Shown piece after piece: positions 1 to 9,769 of a stretch of 31,835 nt of DNA. Below the pieces are notes generated by a model that saw nothing but the letters and a program-made list of their open reading frames with translations, was not told the origin of the DNA and did no database searches. This DNA comes from Chara braunii (Eukaryota > Streptophyta > Charophyceae > Charales > Characeae), in NCBI GenBank assembly GCA_003427395.1, contig BFEA01000820.1:210430-242264 (forward strand), in the 5' to 3' direction. The position numbers and the translations under genes were made by a program. Positions within the stretch are counted from its first letter, which is position 1; every line of letters starts with the position of its first letter.

Positions 1-184
1 TGTGCTTCGGTGTGACTTGCTTCGACATTGTGTTCGGAAATCCAAGACTTCGACTTTGCGACTTTGCCACTTCGTGTCTGCGTCCGTCGAGTCGTATCGA
101 GTCTGCGTCGAGTTGAGTGAGTGAGTGTGTGTGTGCTCTCACTCTCTCCCTCTCTCTCCCAGCCTCATTGCCTCAGCCCGTCAC
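1..184 (+). repeat. Right end of an LTR, family C (probable 5' LTR of element C)
   Basis: This segment matches 27428-27615 over its full length with scattered substitutions and small indels. Shared landmarks are repeated GACTTTGCGACTTTG-type words, the CGTCCGTCGAGTCGT block, a (GT)n run and a CT-rich tail ending in TCAC. The left part of the LTR lies outside the window. No convincing tRNA primer-binding site could be placed directly after it. Confidence 0.7.
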
Positions 185-693
185 AGCGCGGCTGCATCGA
201 GTGATGGTGCGCCTGGCTGGCGGTGGCGACGATGGCGTGGCTGGCTGTCCAAGGCGACGACGGAGCGGCTGCACAAACTGGAGGTGAGCGAGGTTGAACG
301 CGCGATGCGTTTTCCCCCGCTGCGCGAATTTGGTTTCCCGCCAGATTTGATTCAAAACAACGACTGATCTTTGCCGCTGATCTGCAACGATTGGCGGTCA
401 AGATTGGCCACTTTCTGAACTTCGAAAAATGGGACCTGCAGGACCCGGTTTCCTAATTTCGGGGCCGGGCCCGCCCCCACGAGGCCTCCGCAACACAATC
501 GCACCACCAAAAAAAAAAATTCAAGCCCCAATGAAAATGTGTTGGGGGCGACCGGGAGGGAACCGGCCCGGGCCACCAGCTGGTCCAACCGCGAGGACTG
601 CGGATGGGGTAGGGCTCCCCGGTGAATCTGGAGACTAGCCCTCCTGTCGTAGATAGGATCACTCCACCCCCAATTTTCTTCAAAACTCATTTA
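185..693. other. GC-rich spacer, possible leader of element C
   Basis: About 500 bp with no recognisable protein. It holds a short poly-A run near 508-519 and GC-rich, proline/glycine-like translations in several frames that look like base-composition artefacts. It ends at the left boundary of element A. Confidence 0.4.
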
Positions 694-1693
694 CGTGAGG
701 ATTGAGCCCTCAAGTAGGGGCCTTGCCATGATGTTCATGTTCTGGGCTAAGGGCCCCAGCAAGCCTCGTTTCCGCCCTAAGTGAAGGCGGGCCACGAAAT
801 CAACAAGAGCCCTTTGTGCCAACATTTCACGAAGTGGGGTCCAAACAGTTGCAGCACGCCAGTTGGTTGGAGTGCACCGAGTCTCGGATTTCAGCAAATG
901 CTGAAAGTCAATGCATGCTGGGTATTGAGGCCGAAAATGCCAAAGGGAAAATCGACCCACTATCTGAATCTGGCCGCAGGCCTTCATGAAGGAGGCGCAA
1001 GTGCATTGCCCCGGGGCCCAACCGTATTGGGCTGGGTTCAGCCTCCGGGTCCCGGTCGCAGGCTGAAGGGGGGAGGCCGCCCACACGCTGCACTGGCAAA
1101 TAGGCAAGCAGGGCGAGTGGGCAGGCAGCTTGGCCATTGCAAGCAAGGCCGGCACGCTGCTGCGATGCATGCATGTTGCGCTGCGCTAAGGCTGAGAGAA
1201 GCAGGACAGCGTTAAGCGGTAGGGCGCTGCCTGTGGGCGCAGGGCACTGGCGGCCATAGCCGGGCTGCCTGTGTGCGCAGAGAGGTGAAGGGCGAAGGTG
1301 GTTCTTCGGAGGTGACGGGCGCTGTGTGGGTACAGGGGAGAGTATGGGTGAAGAGGACACGTACCTGGTGGAGGTGGAGGTTGGCATTGGTGTTGACATC
1401 ATCACTCGCTGGTAGTCAAGTTGTCTGGTTGCTGTCATTGCTGTAGTTGTAGGATAGGCTGTAGAGTAGATAGGGCGGCTGGCGCCATTCACAAGAGAGA
1501 GCTACATTTGGGTTATGCTGTTGGTGTTGCCCTGTTGGGCATGGACATTGACTCACGATTCTTATGTATCATTCTCAATTGGATGGTTTACTCGGTTCCA
1601 TTATGCTATCTGCTTTGGCTTTGACTACTTGGACTTCAGTGTGATTTTTGCATTCTGGATTTCTGTGCTTCGTCCATATTCGTGTTCCTTGCA
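694..1693 (+). repeat. 5' LTR of element A
   Basis: About 1000 bp matching 8421-9421. The left terminus reads CGTGAGG where the 3' copy has TGTGAGG, so the terminal T has become C. The right end is ...CCTTGCA. The two LTRs differ by block indels near 900-960 (matching 8630-8695) and by a 7 bp repeat unit near 1625-1637, besides many point changes, so the insertion is not recent. Long open frames inside the LTR are not supported as genes. Confidence 0.9.
772..792. repeat. Conserved LTR palindrome, element A 5' LTR
   Basis: A copy of the block GCCCGCCCTAAGTGAAGG followed by CGGGC, whose ends are inverted repeats. This copy has lost the outer bases on the left. The block recurs at 8496-8518, 13297-13319 and 22225-22247. 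Confidence 0.6.
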
Positions 1694-1696
1694 ATT

Positions 1697-1708
1697 TGGT
1701 ATCGGAGC
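1697..1708 (+). promoter_or_regulatory. Primer-binding site of element A
   Basis: TGGTATCGGAGC starts 3 nt after the 5' LTR. It resembles the initiator-Met tRNA PBS of plant LTR elements (TGGTATCAGAGC) with one difference. The same 12-mer is found at the same spacing in element B. Confidence 0.85.
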
Positions 1709-2990
1709 TGGTTTGATCGCCACTTACCTTTGGCACGCTGGCGTTGTACAGACTTGGTGCGTTGACGATGCTTCTTCGCAGTGGGTACTTGTGACATCAG
1801 GCCATTATAGGTGCACGCCCTGGGTTGAGAGGGGTGCACCGGAAGGCTGGTACGGCAGTGTATGCCGTGGGATACAGCGGAATGTTTGATTGATGATGAG
1901 AGCATGCTGATGTGGCATTGGACTAAGGTGGCACTGCATTGCGTTGTGGGTGGTACCGAGGTCATGACCGGTCATCAAATGCAACATCAGCTGAATTGGT
2001 GATAAAATCTGTGGTTGGGGGCAGCTATCTCCAGGTATGTTGATCCCTTACCTTATCTACCTTCTCAATCTCTTCTTACCGTGAGGAAGTGAGTCCAACT
2101 TGAGAGTCCTCTCCTTGGTGAGGTGTCGTGAGCGCGCTACCTTGAGAGACGACAATCTTCCCGGAAGCATCAGGAAGGAGAAAGGGCGGTGGCTCTGAAG
2201 GGCCCTGGTCGAAGCACTGGGTCACGGTCACCATGCCAACCCACAGGGAGTAGTGCACGCATGCGATGGCTGCTGTCCTTGTTGGCACGTGATGCGCTAA
2301 GTAGAAGTACTGTCGGGTGTGCCAGCCCATGACAGATGCTTACCAGACCGTCTATAAACATTTCGGGTTGGGAGTTCATTGTGAATCTGGTTGTGATCGT
2401 CGTCCTGACTGCGACGTTAATAATTCCTGCAGAGATGGGGGCGCTCTATAAATTCCTCCTGATCAGCCAGATCACATGGACAGGAAGGCTCGTCGCCGTA
2501 CGAGGGTAAATAAGCGTGGTTGGGCTGGCTTGTTCGGTAACGACTTGGGCAAAGGGGTGGGCGGAAATACACACGAAGACACTACCTGCTCAATTATGTT
2601 GTCCGGTATGTTGGATTGAGGGGAGGGTAGGTTCTAATTGGTGCTCAACTGAATACACAACCATACCCATCAATCATACATCTGCTACATGGTCATTTTG
2701 TATTCTTGATTAGTTGGTGGACAAACTGCTAACACCTCACAGACAGATTAGATTAGGAATGTAGTATACTACCATATCCAGTTCTCTCTAATGCTGGCTG
2801 TAAGTGAACCAATCAGAGTACATCTAGGCTATGTAGACAATCTATGTGAATGTTGTAGACATGCCACTTGATCGGTACAATAGGGGACTTGCCGGAGACA
2901 ACCATTTTTAGAAAATTAGGTGTCGGTCAGACATATGCTGCGGTAGGATTCCACTAGGGGATTCTAGTGCAGATTCTGTCTGTCTAACTG
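1709..2990 (+). other. Untranslated leader of element A
   Basis: About 1.3 kb between PBS and the gag start without a recognisable protein. Parts are homologous to the leader of element B in inverted orientation, for example the GGTGAGGTGTCGTGAGCGC region near 2117 and a CTGATCAGCCAGATCA-like block near 2458. The final 300 bp before gag are AT-richer and show nothing recognisable. Confidence 0.7.
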
Positions 2991-4788
2991 ATGAGTGGAT
3001 CAGATCCTGTGAAGGGTAGAGCTGACAACAGGAGGCTGACACGTGTGGAAGCACTAAGGATACCGCACGTGTTCCAGGCCCTACAACAGGGAGAAGAAAG
3101 ACGGCTTATAGTCGAACGTAGAGCCCGTGCACTAGCAGCAGCTAGGGCCACACTAAACACCGCAGCTAGGGAACAGGTTGCCGCAGCAGCTAGGGCAGCA
3201 GCCATGACTAGCTCATCAGCATCCTCTGCGGCTTTGTCTGGGACTTTGTTGGGAATGCCAACAACTTACACGGGCACTTCCAGTTCAGTGGGTTCTCAAC
3301 AGTCTACTAGTCAGATGGCGGGCTCGCAGTTCAGCCCGCTGACCCCACGTGAGAGAGAACTCGGAGAGCTCCAACAGGTCGAAAGGATCCGTGCACAGTT
3401 AGAAAAGGATCTGAAAGAAGCTACCGACAGAGAAAGAGAGATAAAGAATAGAGCGGCCAGGCTTGATACATTAGTGACTGACGAGGCTGAGTTAGAGGGC
3501 TTGGACGACTCTGGAATGAATGAGCCCATGAAAGTGTTGAGGAACAACATGCTGTCACTGCATGCGCACGTGGACAGGCAGAGCACTTTGGACCAGATCC
3601 TGGACATTCTGACAAGGCCAGGATTTAGGCCACCAGCACAATCGTCATTGCCGTTATCGGCGATGTGAGGCCCCTTTCCAGTAAAAGTTGGTACACAGCC
3701 GAGTGGTACCTCTGCAGCAGCCGCACAGACTGTTGCATCTTCTCCTTCGGGTCCAGCGGTGATTGCTCACCGCAACAACCTGTTCCTCATTAGGGACAGT
3801 CGCAGGGTCAATGGTATCCTAAGACCCCAATGAAACCGCCTCTTGCCTTCTCAGGCGAGAGAAAGGACGAAGAGCTCAACACTTGGTTGAGGTCAATTCC
3901 GGTTTGGGTAAAAGCCAAGAGAACCTTGCTGGAGGACGAAGTGGTTACTGCTGCATCCTACCTTGAGGGTAAGGCAGCCAAATGGCCGGGTATGGGCGAC
4001 GCATGGCGGACTGGGCTAAGTCCCTTACCCTAGATCAATTCATGGAGATGGTAGAAACTCGATGGCATAATCCACAGGAGGCACAAAAGGCCACTGATGC
4101 GATTAACAAACTAGACCAACGAAAGTTCAAGTCTGTTAGAGAGCTTACGACTACCGTTGAGAACCTCATTCTCGTCCCATGCATTAACTACAGCGACCAG
4201 TTCCTATGAACTACGTTTGTCAGATGTCTCCCAGAGAACATCAGGAACTTGCTAGCTAGCGAGGCACGCACTGAGTACCATTCGTTTGAGACACTGTCTA
4301 GGAAAGCCTTAGATTTGGAATCCATGCTAGGCAATGCTCAACCAACCTCCCAGACTGACGCGAAGAAGAAGAAGAGTCCTCAGGAGTGGAAAAAGAAGGG
4401 GGCTAAGTTGACGATGGTGGAGTCCCATGGGACCGAAACTGAGATCGACGAGCTCACTGACCTGATGGACTATACAAAGTTTGACGGCGAGGAGGTAGCT
4501 GAGGGTAGCACTCTCGCCGCGGTAGTCAAGACTAAGGCTGGTGGCCGAGGGAAGGGCCAACCTAGGAGTCAAGGAAAGGCCGCCTCCAATCAGACCAAGC
4601 AGGCTGAATGGGTGAAGGCAGGTCTTGACCAAGACGTGTGGCGTGACCGCCGAGTGCGTGGCGCTTGTATCAATTGCGGGGAATACGGACATTCGCAATA
4701 CAAGTGCCAAAACGCAAAGGCTACGCAAAAGATACCTCCAAAGATGGGGGCATCTTATTCCCAGGCTTCAAGCTCGGGAAACGCGTGA
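2991..4788 (+). pseudogene. gag: gag of element A (coiled coil, capsid, zinc knuckle), broken
   Basis: Gag packages the element RNA into virus-like particles. The start ATG at 2991 matches the homologous start in B. The N-terminal piece (2991-3668) is Ala-rich and then charged, heptad-like (around 3350-3500, RERELGELQQVERI). The capsid region follows (3830-4250, FSGERKDEELNTWLRSIP, then HNPQEAQKATDAIN), then a CCHC zinc knuckle CINCGEYGHSQYKC near 4663-4704. Breaks: TGA at 3666, a frame change before 3830, another near 3985, and TGA at 4207. The last frame (from 4210) runs to TGA at 4786-4788 and carries the frameshift heptamer. Confidence 0.88.
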
Positions 4789-4817
4789 GGCCAGTGAAAG
4801 TTTTAGCGGCTTCTACT
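4776..4817 (+). promoter_or_regulatory. Candidate -1 ribosomal frameshift site, gag-pol junction of A
   Basis: GGGAAAC at 4776-4782 sits in the gag frame as G GGA AAC, two codons before the gag stop. Slipping back one base continues directly into the pol frame (R-V-R-P-V-K-V-L). After a 10 nt spacer, 4793-4800 (AGTGAAAG) can pair with 4810-4817 (CTTCTACT) around a 9 nt loop, with one G-U wobble and one mismatch. The same heptamer, spacer and loop length occur in element B. GGGAAAC is a known retroviral -1 slippery heptamer. Function here is inferred. Confidence 0.72.
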
Positions 4818-5595
4818 CAAGATGACGTGGGCTTGATACCCTCCCCACTTCATGACAAGGCCGAAGCTAATGACTCCTTAGCCACCCCGCTGACACATTT
4901 AGACCAAACTATGCTCTGTACGTTAGATGTGTCTGAGGCCTTAGATGACTTAGAAGATGAGTGGTTAAACAAGGACCCTCGCGAGTCTTGTGTGGCACTG
5001 AAGAAAGGTCCTAGAGGGGAACATTTCGTGGTGGAAGTGGATGTAGGAGGCCGCAAATGTGGAGCCTTTATAAACATCGGATCCACACAGAATTACATAA
5101 GTCGCGACTGTTTGGAAAGGCTGCACCTACAGGCACGGGTACGGCACCTTAGTAGACCAGTAGCATCTACTTTGGCCAACAAGGAGCGCATGATCGTAAC
5201 AGACTAGATCAAGGATGTAGTCTGTACCTTCTCCTATGGAGGAGGCGAACTTAACCATAAGATCTCGTTCTTGGTTAGCGACGACTTACCATTCGACATG
5301 TTATTAGGCATGTACTACCTCGAAGTTGCTAAGCCCCAGTTTGACTGGGATAAGAAGGTGCTCAAGCATAAGTTGCCCGATGGCCGAACTGTCAGATTGA
5401 CTAAGTTCAAGGCCAGTAGCATTATAGATACCTATGGCTGCTTGTGCACATCAACGTTCTACAATTATTACAAGCAAACGAAGAGGAGGGTATGTACCTT
5501 GTGTATGTCTCTGAGAAAGGGGAGGCCGTTAAAACACCCCATAAAATAGAACGCATCGTTGCTAAGTTCCCTGATCTGTTCGAGGAGGGGAAGTC
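4782..5595 (+). pseudogene. pol: Aspartic protease and linker, element A pol, catalytically dead
   Basis: The pol frame opens through the gag end and continues PVKVLAAST, then HFVVEVDVGGRKCGAF. The active-site segment reads INIGSTQNYIS; the homologous site in element B is ADIGSTRNFIS, so the catalytic Asp is Asn here (AAC at 5073-5075). A TAG at 5205-5207 interrupts the frame, which resumes as SDDLPFDMLLGMYYLEV (5277 on), the usual flap and C-terminal part of retropepsins in this family. The frame shifts again near 5480 and near 5590 in the linker before RT. Confidence 0.82.
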
Positions 5596-6975
5596 GTCCA
5601 CGCTATAGAAATCATTCCAGGGAGTTAGACCCCAAAGGGAAGGATCTATAGGATGGCCCCCGCCGAGTTAGATGAACTTCGGCGACGGCTTAAGGAGCTG
5701 ACAGAGAAGGGATGGATTCGTCCTAGTACTTCCCCTTACGGATCACCCGTTTTATTCGTACCAAAGAAGGGGGGTACTTTGAGGATGCGCATTGACTATA
5801 GAGGCCTCAATGCTATCACAATGAAGAACACAGAGCCTCTACCTCGCATAGACGACCTATTGGATAGGGTGCAGGGATGCAAGTACTATACAAAGATAAA
5901 CTTCAAATCCGACTATCATCAGATCTCTATAAGACCTGAGGACCAACACAAGACAACTTTTCAGACACGTTATGGTCTGTATGAGTTTGTAGTGATGCCT
6001 TTTGGTCTTTGTAACGCGCCGGGAACATTCCAGCACGCTATGAATCGGATCTTCCATGACCATTTAGATAAGTCTGCCGAGGAGCACGCACAACATGTTG
6101 AGAAGGTACTCTCACTCCTGCGACAACACAAGTATAAGGTCAACTCAGAGAAGTGCGAGTTTGGCCGCACTAAGATACGATACTTGGGTCATGAAGTATC
6201 CGCGGAAGGGATTAGGCCGGAAGATGCGAAGGTGGCTAGTATTCGAGATTGGCCACGACCTCAGACAGTCACTGAGGTCAGATCATTCTNAGGAATGTGC
6301 GGCTACTATAGGAACTTCGTTAAGAACTATTCTACAGTCGCCTCTCCTTTGACTGATCTAACTCGACTTGACACGCCGTGGGAGTGGAGTGATGAGTGCG
6401 AGGGTGCTTTCAAGAGATTGAAGCATGCACTCATGAATCATGAGGTCCTCATGGTTCCCGATCCGCAGAAGCCATTCATAGTGACCATTGACGCAAGCCA
6501 ATACGGCATTGGCGCAGTGCTGGCTCAACAGGATGGGAAAAAGTTGAGACCGNTTGAGTATATGAGCAAGAAGATGCCATCAAAGAAGTTGGCAAAGTCC
6601 CCCTACAAAAGGGAACTCTATGCTCTATATAAAGCACTTGTCCACTGGAGACACTTCCTATTGGGAAGGTTCATCTACTTTAGGACTGATTATCAGACCC
6701 TCAAATGGATCAAGACTCAACCGGCTCTTTCTGACGCACTCAAGCGATGGATAGACGTCATAGACCAATATGACTTCAAGCTTGAGTACCTGAAGGGAGA
6801 GTATAACAAGGTTGCTGATGCGCTATCACATAGAGCAGGTGCGCTAGTTTCTGACTTTGGCGTATCTGAAGATGTAACTCAATCATTGGTGGGAGCCTAT
6901 CAGGAAGACCCTGTCACGATGGACATCATTCGCAAGCTTAAGGCAAAATCAAGGCCACGGAAAGCGAGTTTGTGA
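5596..6975 (+). pseudogene. pol: Reverse transcriptase and RNase H, element A pol, catalytic motif deleted
   Basis: Frame 5596-6975 with one in-frame TAG at 5626-5628. RT landmarks are [31 protein letters not shown], the motif-A position [12 protein letters not shown] (usual Asp is Asn, codon 5899-5901) and [14 protein letters not shown]. The next motif should be YLDD, but the sequence passes from FHDHLDK to SAEEHAQHV at about 6072, so a segment of about 14 codons present in B is missing in frame. RNase H follows (FIVTIDASQYGIGAVLAQ, KRELYALYKALVHW, RTDYQTLKWI, NKVADALSH). Unresolved bases lie at 6290 and 6553. A frame change near 6945 leads into integrase. Confidence 0.92.
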
Positions 6976-8383
6976 TGGTGGACGGACTCCTCTATCTTGA
7001 TAAGGCCGGAATAAAAAGATTAGTAGTTCCATCTAGTGAACCTTTGCGTAGTTTATTCTTAGGAGAATGCCATGACGCAACTGGACACTTTGGCCACAAG
7101 AAGACGAGTGCTAACCTAGTACAGCGATTTTGGTGGCCAGGAATGTTTGATGACGCAAAGAAGTACGTAGAGACCTGTCAGGTCTATCAGTGGGACAAGC
7201 CGCGAACTCAAGCACCGCTTGGGTTGTTGAAGCCTTTGCCTATTCCTGCTGGTCCAGGACAGAGTGTCTCCATGGATTTCATGGACACCCTAGTGACTAG
7301 TAAGAGTGGCAAGAGGCACATCTTCGTCATCATCGACCGATTCACCAAGTACGCTAGACTAGTGGCTATGCCAGAGACCGCAAGAAGTGACTACGTCATC
7401 AAGTTGTTCAAAGACAAGTGGGTGCGTGACTTTGGTTTACCAAAGTCAATCGTTAGTGACCAAGATGTCCGATTCACAAGTGAGCTGTGGAAGAAGACTG
7501 CAGAACAGATGGGCAGTCAACTTCAAATGACTTCAAGGAATCATCCCGAAGCCAACGGACAAGCCGAACAAATGAACAGAGTTGTACAGCACTTGTTGAG
7601 GCATTACATCAAGCCCAGCCAAGATGATTGGGATGAGCAGTTGCCTCTCATCGCCAGCCTGTACAACAATGCTATCCATAGCATTACCGGCGTTAGTCCT
7701 AACCATCTGTACTTGGGATGGAAGCCCAGATCAGCTCTAGACTTCCTCCTACCCGAAAGACGACCTGCTGCAACTCCAGGCTCGCTAGAGTATGGTGTGC
7801 AGTATGAGAAGTTGCTGCAAGAGGCTGTCGAGCATATGAAGAAAGATCAGCAAGCAATGATTGCTTCTGAGAATCAACATCGTAGACAGTCCACATTTCA
7901 GGTAGGGGAACGAGTCTGGGTCAAGGCTAGTGAGTTAGGACAGGAGCTCGGAATCTCTCGCAAACTAATGCCTCAGTACTTGGTCCCTGGGAAGTCCTGG
8001 ATATAGTGGGAGATGAGATGGATGGTCCCACATATGTCATTCGTGTCCCTGGACACCTACGCACTCACCCAGTCTTTCATGCCTCAAAGCTTGCACCTTT
8101 CGCTGAGACAGATCAATTCCCTTCCAGGAGATCGATGGTGCCCCCAACCATGGATGGACAAGTGGATATCGACCACATTGTGGATCACAGAGATATGCGT
8201 GTTCCGAAGCCGCTGGGTCGAGGAAGACCTCCTAAACCCAAGAGAGAGTATCGCGTCAGATTGAGGCATCATACGGATCCAAAAGAAGATCGGTGGTTTA
8301 CCAGGGAGGAACTGATTCAGACAGCTCCTTAGGTGGTGGCAGAATATGAGAGGCTTCTGAAAGGGAAGGCACCTGCGAAGTAA
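6972..8383 (+). pseudogene. pol: Integrase with chromodomain-like tail, element A pol
   Basis: Integrase inserts the cDNA into chromosomal DNA. The HHCC zinc motif is present in part: ECHDATGHFGHKKT, then CQVYQ where the second Cys is Tyr (TAT at 7185-7187). The catalytic core shows SMDFMDTL, a second Asp in VSDQDVRFTS and Glu in [14 protein letters not shown] one-base deletion near 7979 shifts the frame, which resumes at about 7982 (GPWEVLDIVGDEMDGPTY) through THPVFHASKLAPF. The tail IDHIVDHRDMRV, REYRVRLRHHTDPKEDRWF aligns with the chromodomain fold but lacks the usual KWxGY. A TAG at 8330-8332 precedes the likely original stop TAA at 8381-8383. Confidence 0.9.
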
Positions 8384-8407
8384 GCATCTCAGCGGACTTT
8401 CGAAGCT

Positions 8408-8420
8408 AAGGGGGATGGAA
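8408..8420 (+). promoter_or_regulatory. Polypurine tract of element A
   Basis: AAGGGGGATGGAA lies immediately before the TGTGAGG start of the 3' LTR. Such tracts prime plus-strand cDNA synthesis. Confidence 0.9.
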
Positions 8421-9421
8421 TGTGAGGATTGAGCCCTCAAGTAGGGGCCTCGCCATGATGTACATGTTATGGGCTAAGGCCCCAACAAGCCTCGTGCCCG
8501 CCCTAAGTGAAGGCGGGCCAGGAAATCAACAAGAGCCCTCTGTGCCAACATTTCACGAAGTGGGGTCCAAACAGTTGCAGCACGCCAGTTGGTTGGAGTG
8601 CACCGACTCTCGGATTTCAACAAACGCTGAAAGCCCAGGGCATCTGAGTTAGTTAGGCCCTGGGCACTCAAACGTGAGGCCGACAATGCATGCTGGGTAT
8701 CTGAATCTGGCCGCAGGCCTTGATGAAGGAGGCGCAATTGCATTGCCGCGGGGCCCGACTGTATCGGGTTGTGTTCAGCCTCCGGGTCCCGGTCGTAGGC
8801 TGAAGGGAGGCCGCCCACACGCTGCACTGGCATATAGGCAAGCAGGGCGAGTGGGCAGGCAGCTTGGCCATTGCGAGCAAGGCCGGCACGCTGCTGCGTT
8901 GCATGCATGCTGTGCTGCGCTAAGGCTGAGAGAAGCAGGACAGCGTTAGGCGGTAGGGCGCTGCCTGTGGGCGCAAGGCACTGGCGGCCATAACCGGGCT
9001 GCCTGTGTGCGCAGAGAGGTGAAGGGCGAAGGTGGTTCTTCGGAGGTGACGGGCGCTGTGTGGGTACAGGGGAGAGTATGGGTGAAGAGGACACGTACCT
9101 GGTGGAGGTGGAGGTCGGCATTGGTGTTGACATTATCACTCGCTGGTAGTCAAGTTGTTTGGTTGCTGTCATTGTTGTAGTTGTAGGATAGGCTGTAGAG
9201 TAGATAGGGCGCTTGGCGCCATTCACAAGAGAGAGCTGCATTTGGGTTATGCTGTTGGTGTTGCCCTGTTGGGAATGGACATTGACTCACGATTCTTGTG
9301 TATCATTCTCAATTGGATGGTTTACTCGGTTCCATTGTGCTATCTGCTTTGGCTTTGACTACTTCAGTGTGATTTTTGCATTCTGGATTTCTGTGCTTCG
9401 TCCATATTCATGTTCCTTGCA
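8421..9421 (+). repeat. 3' LTR of element A
   Basis: It starts TGTGAGGATTGAGCCC and ends CCTTGCA, matching 694-1693. It carries the full conserved palindrome at 8496-8518. Block differences from the 5' LTR near 8630-8695 look like small rearrangements rather than simple point decay. Confidence 0.92.
8496..8518. repeat. Conserved LTR palindrome, element A 3' LTR
   Basis: GCCCGCC, an asymmetric centre CTAAGTGAA, then GGCGGGC. The arms are inverted repeats. It is shared with element B LTRs although most of the rest of the LTR is diverged. Confidence 0.65.
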
Positions 9422-9769
9422 TTTATTCCTGTATTTATTATTTTTATTATTTTTAGAATCCATTTGAAATTCTTGTAAATTCGAAATACTTAATTAACTA
9501 CAGATATTTCTTTTTCCAAAATATTTTCTTTTTCGAATTTTTTGAAAATAAGGAGAATTAATCTTTTTTTTTTTTTTTTTTTTTTTTATTTAACAAAACA
9601 ACCGGGAACCAGGCCCGACGTCCCTTATATTTCGATGCCAGGAAACGGGCCTTGAAATTTCGCGGTCCTGATTTAGGGCGAGACATGATCGGTCAAGCCC
9701 TAAAACTGGACCGCTTCACGCCACAAACCCTATGCACAAAAATACCACCGAAGAAAGCAAATCAACCAA
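9422..9769. other. AT-rich spacer with TTTTTCGAA words, then unassigned sequence
   Basis: 9422-9600 is AT-rich with repeated TTCGAAAT/TTTTCGAA words and a T-run near 9564-9587. The same composition returns at 11811-12166 and 22298-22685, so these may be one original AT-rich tract split by insertions. 9600-9769 shows nothing recognisable. Confidence 0.5.

Larger units (their letters stand above)
694..9421 (+). mobile_element. Element A: Ty3/gypsy chromovirus, full length but inactive
   Basis: The element has LTRs at 694-1693 and 8421-9421, a PBS at 1697-1708, gag from 2991, protease, reverse transcriptase, RNase H, integrase and a chromodomain-like tail, and a polypurine tract at 8408-8420. 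Order PR-RT-RH-IN defines Ty3/gypsy. It is flanked by TTTA at 690-693 and 9422-9425, or ATTTA if the LTR is taken to end one base earlier. The coding region carries several stops and frameshifts, an in-frame deletion of the RT YxDD motif, and Asp to Asn changes in the protease and RT catalytic positions. Confidence 0.93.

Noticed and set aside
203-220. TGGTGCGCCTGGCTGG considered as PBS of element C
   Set aside because: It lies about 20 bp from the LTR end and I cannot match it to a tRNA 3' end.
691-1492. Long open frames on both strands inside the LTR of A (also 8474-9241)
   Set aside because: They recur as parallel readings in both LTRs on both strands, have no domains and reflect GC-rich LTR sequence.
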